A stretch of 64,000 nt of DNA from the NCBI RefSeq assembly GCF_014145665.1, contig NZ_JACHTD010000007.1, forward strand, positions 62,001-126,000. The letters are read 5' to 3'. Shown one piece after another: positions 63,151 to 64,000 of the stretch. This DNA is from Myroides sp. NP-2. Lineage in GTDB: Bacteria; Bacteroidota; Bacteroidia; Flavobacteriales; Flavobacteriaceae. The notes under the pieces are model-generated. The model did no database searches, had not been told where the DNA came from, and saw only the letters and a list, made by a program, of their open reading frames with translations. The first letter of the stretch is position 1; every line of letters begins with the position of its first letter. The position numbers and the translations under genes were made by a program.

Positions 63151-64000
63151 CTAGTTTGTCCACCAAAGTTTTGCATTCATATTATCTCCACCAATGCGTT
63201 GACTGGCTTCTGAATAGTTCGTTGGGTTGTATACCTTTTGATCTGAATGATACAATAAGCGATTAGGCATTTTAGCGTCATTCAACATAGAAGAAGTGGT
63301 AGGCAACACTGGTAAGCCAGTACGTCTATATTCAGACCATTGTTGAAAATCTGTAAAGTATAGTGAGATATATTTTTGTAGCATAATTTGCTCCAAACTA
63401 CCATCGTATTTCACTTTTTCTTGCTCTAAGTAAGACGCAGGCACTTCTTTTCCCGTTACATATGAAACAGCACTTCGAATTCCATTTACATAATACTGAG
63501 CTGCATTATTGCTGTTGAAATAGCCACGCTGAGCTAATTCGGCTTTGATAAATTCTACCTCCGCGTGCATCAAGATTGGAATACTCATGGGTGCGACCAC
63601 TTGCTTATTATTCATATAGGAGGGAGAAAACTTGAACTGTGAATTATCACCAACATAAGCACTCGGAATTCCGACATACCCAATTGACTTTCCTTCTAAA
63701 TCTTTCGCTTCAGTAGCATATATCTCTAAGCGAGGATCATTTAATTCATTCAAATGATCTACAAAAAAGGCAGAAGCGGATTGACCGTTTGAAAAGTCTA
63801 AGGCTCTAGACCAAGGTGATAAATTTGGGGTGATTCCTGTCACCTTTAGTGCTGCACTTTGGCTATTATCTAGTATGATGGGATATTTGTCTTCTTGACT
63901 CAATAAAGTCACCATTTTTGTATAAGCCTCGGGATATACATTGGAGATTCTCAACAACAAACGCAAATGAAGGGAATTGGTAAATCGTTGCCAGTTTCTT
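63151..64000 (-). CDS. SusD/RagB family outer-membrane lipoprotein, C-terminal part (5' end beyond window)
   Basis: The frame is open to the window edge (first whole codon 63999). The apparent start at 63966 is an internal TTG, and the frame reads NWQRFTNSLHLRLLLRISNV across it. This and the C-terminal region (YRRTGLPVLPTTSSML, then RIGGDNMNAKLWWTN) fit the SusD-like_2 group. It would bind a nutrient at the cell surface with a SusC-type TonB porin, presumably encoded beyond the window. The two phosphoesterases follow directly and probably act on the imported compound. Confidence 0.85.
   Translation of the reverse strand, partial: RNWQRFTNSLHLRLLLRISNVYPEAYTKMVTLLSQEDKYPIILDNSQSAALKVTGITPNLSPWSRALDFSNGQSASAFFVDHLNELNDPRLEIYATEAKDLEGKSIGYVGIPSAYVGDNSQFKFSPSYMNNKQVVAPMSIPILMHAEVEFIKAELAQRGYFNSNNAAQYYVNGIRSAVSYVTGKEVPASYLEQEKVKYDGSLEQIMLQKYISLYFTDFQQWSEYRRTGLPVLPTTSSMLNDAKMPNRLLYHSDQKVYNPTNYSEASQRIGGDNMNAKLWWTN

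Noticed and set aside
63151..63966. Complete 271-residue protein starting at 63966
   Set aside because: The start is an internal TTG; the frame stays open to the window edge and the upstream codons continue the SusD-like pattern.

Overview
The window looks like the chromosome of an AT-rich flavobacterium (Bacteroidota, Flavobacteriaceae; Myroides or a close relative would fit, but genus is a guess). The signs are promoters with the Bacteroidota -7 box TAnnTTTG, a SusD-like lipoprotein, a TonB-dependent receptor of the OMP beta-barrel family, a GlmU-family nucleotidyltransferase, a DUF4268 protein, type B ribosomal protein L31, and a DnaJ with only two of four zinc-finger repeats. No rRNA or tRNA gene was seen.

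Layout. 1-8.5 kb, mostly minus strand: a DedA protein, a helicase-like domain protein, a sigma-54-type response regulator without a DNA-binding tail, a NatAB-like ABC exporter, dnaJ and grpE. 8.6-16.4 kb: a second repeat island, an epimerase, a DUF4442 protein, a PadR/PspC pair, two lipoproteins and htpG. 16.4-22.9 kb: an accessory island, all on the minus strand, built of small toxin cassettes that share a leader of about 35 residues, each followed by a putative immunity gene. Several toxins survive only as 3' tails, one immunity gene (DUF5958-like) is split by an intact IS3-family element, and the htpG-proximal edge carries a diverged second copy of the end of htpG. 22.9-43.3 kb: core genes (EamA transporter, YwqK-repeat secreted protein, PlsC, Nudix, outer-membrane barrel, GlmU-like, L31, copper operon, DUF4199/GT2/phosphomutase operon, MsbA-like ABC, pncB, ndk). 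43.7-47 kb: a second accessory spot with two related four-helix membrane proteins, a lipoprotein with a glycine-rich hydrophobic tail, and a 765-bp direct repeat that includes a copy of the 3' end of glsA. 47-64 kb: a glsA/menE/CPBP operon, arsC, a TonB receptor, a giant alpha-2-macroglobulin, an M28 peptidase, two metallophosphoesterases and the end of a SusD-like gene.

Three themes stand out. (1) The toxin-immunity island has no full-length delivery protein, and two of its toxin frames start only at TTG codons lying inside the terminator of the previous gene. It therefore looks like a store or graveyard of displaced C-terminal toxin modules. (2) Both accessory spots sit beside a core gene (htpG, glsA) whose 3' end has been duplicated, which suggests segments imported by homologous recombination. 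(3) Intergenic repeats built on a strict 7-nt period occur at four places with four different heptamer sequences, and two of the sites also share longer composite modules.

All calls come from reading the sequence and the translations. No database search was run. Names of domain families rest on remembered motifs, and immunity functions are inferred from position.
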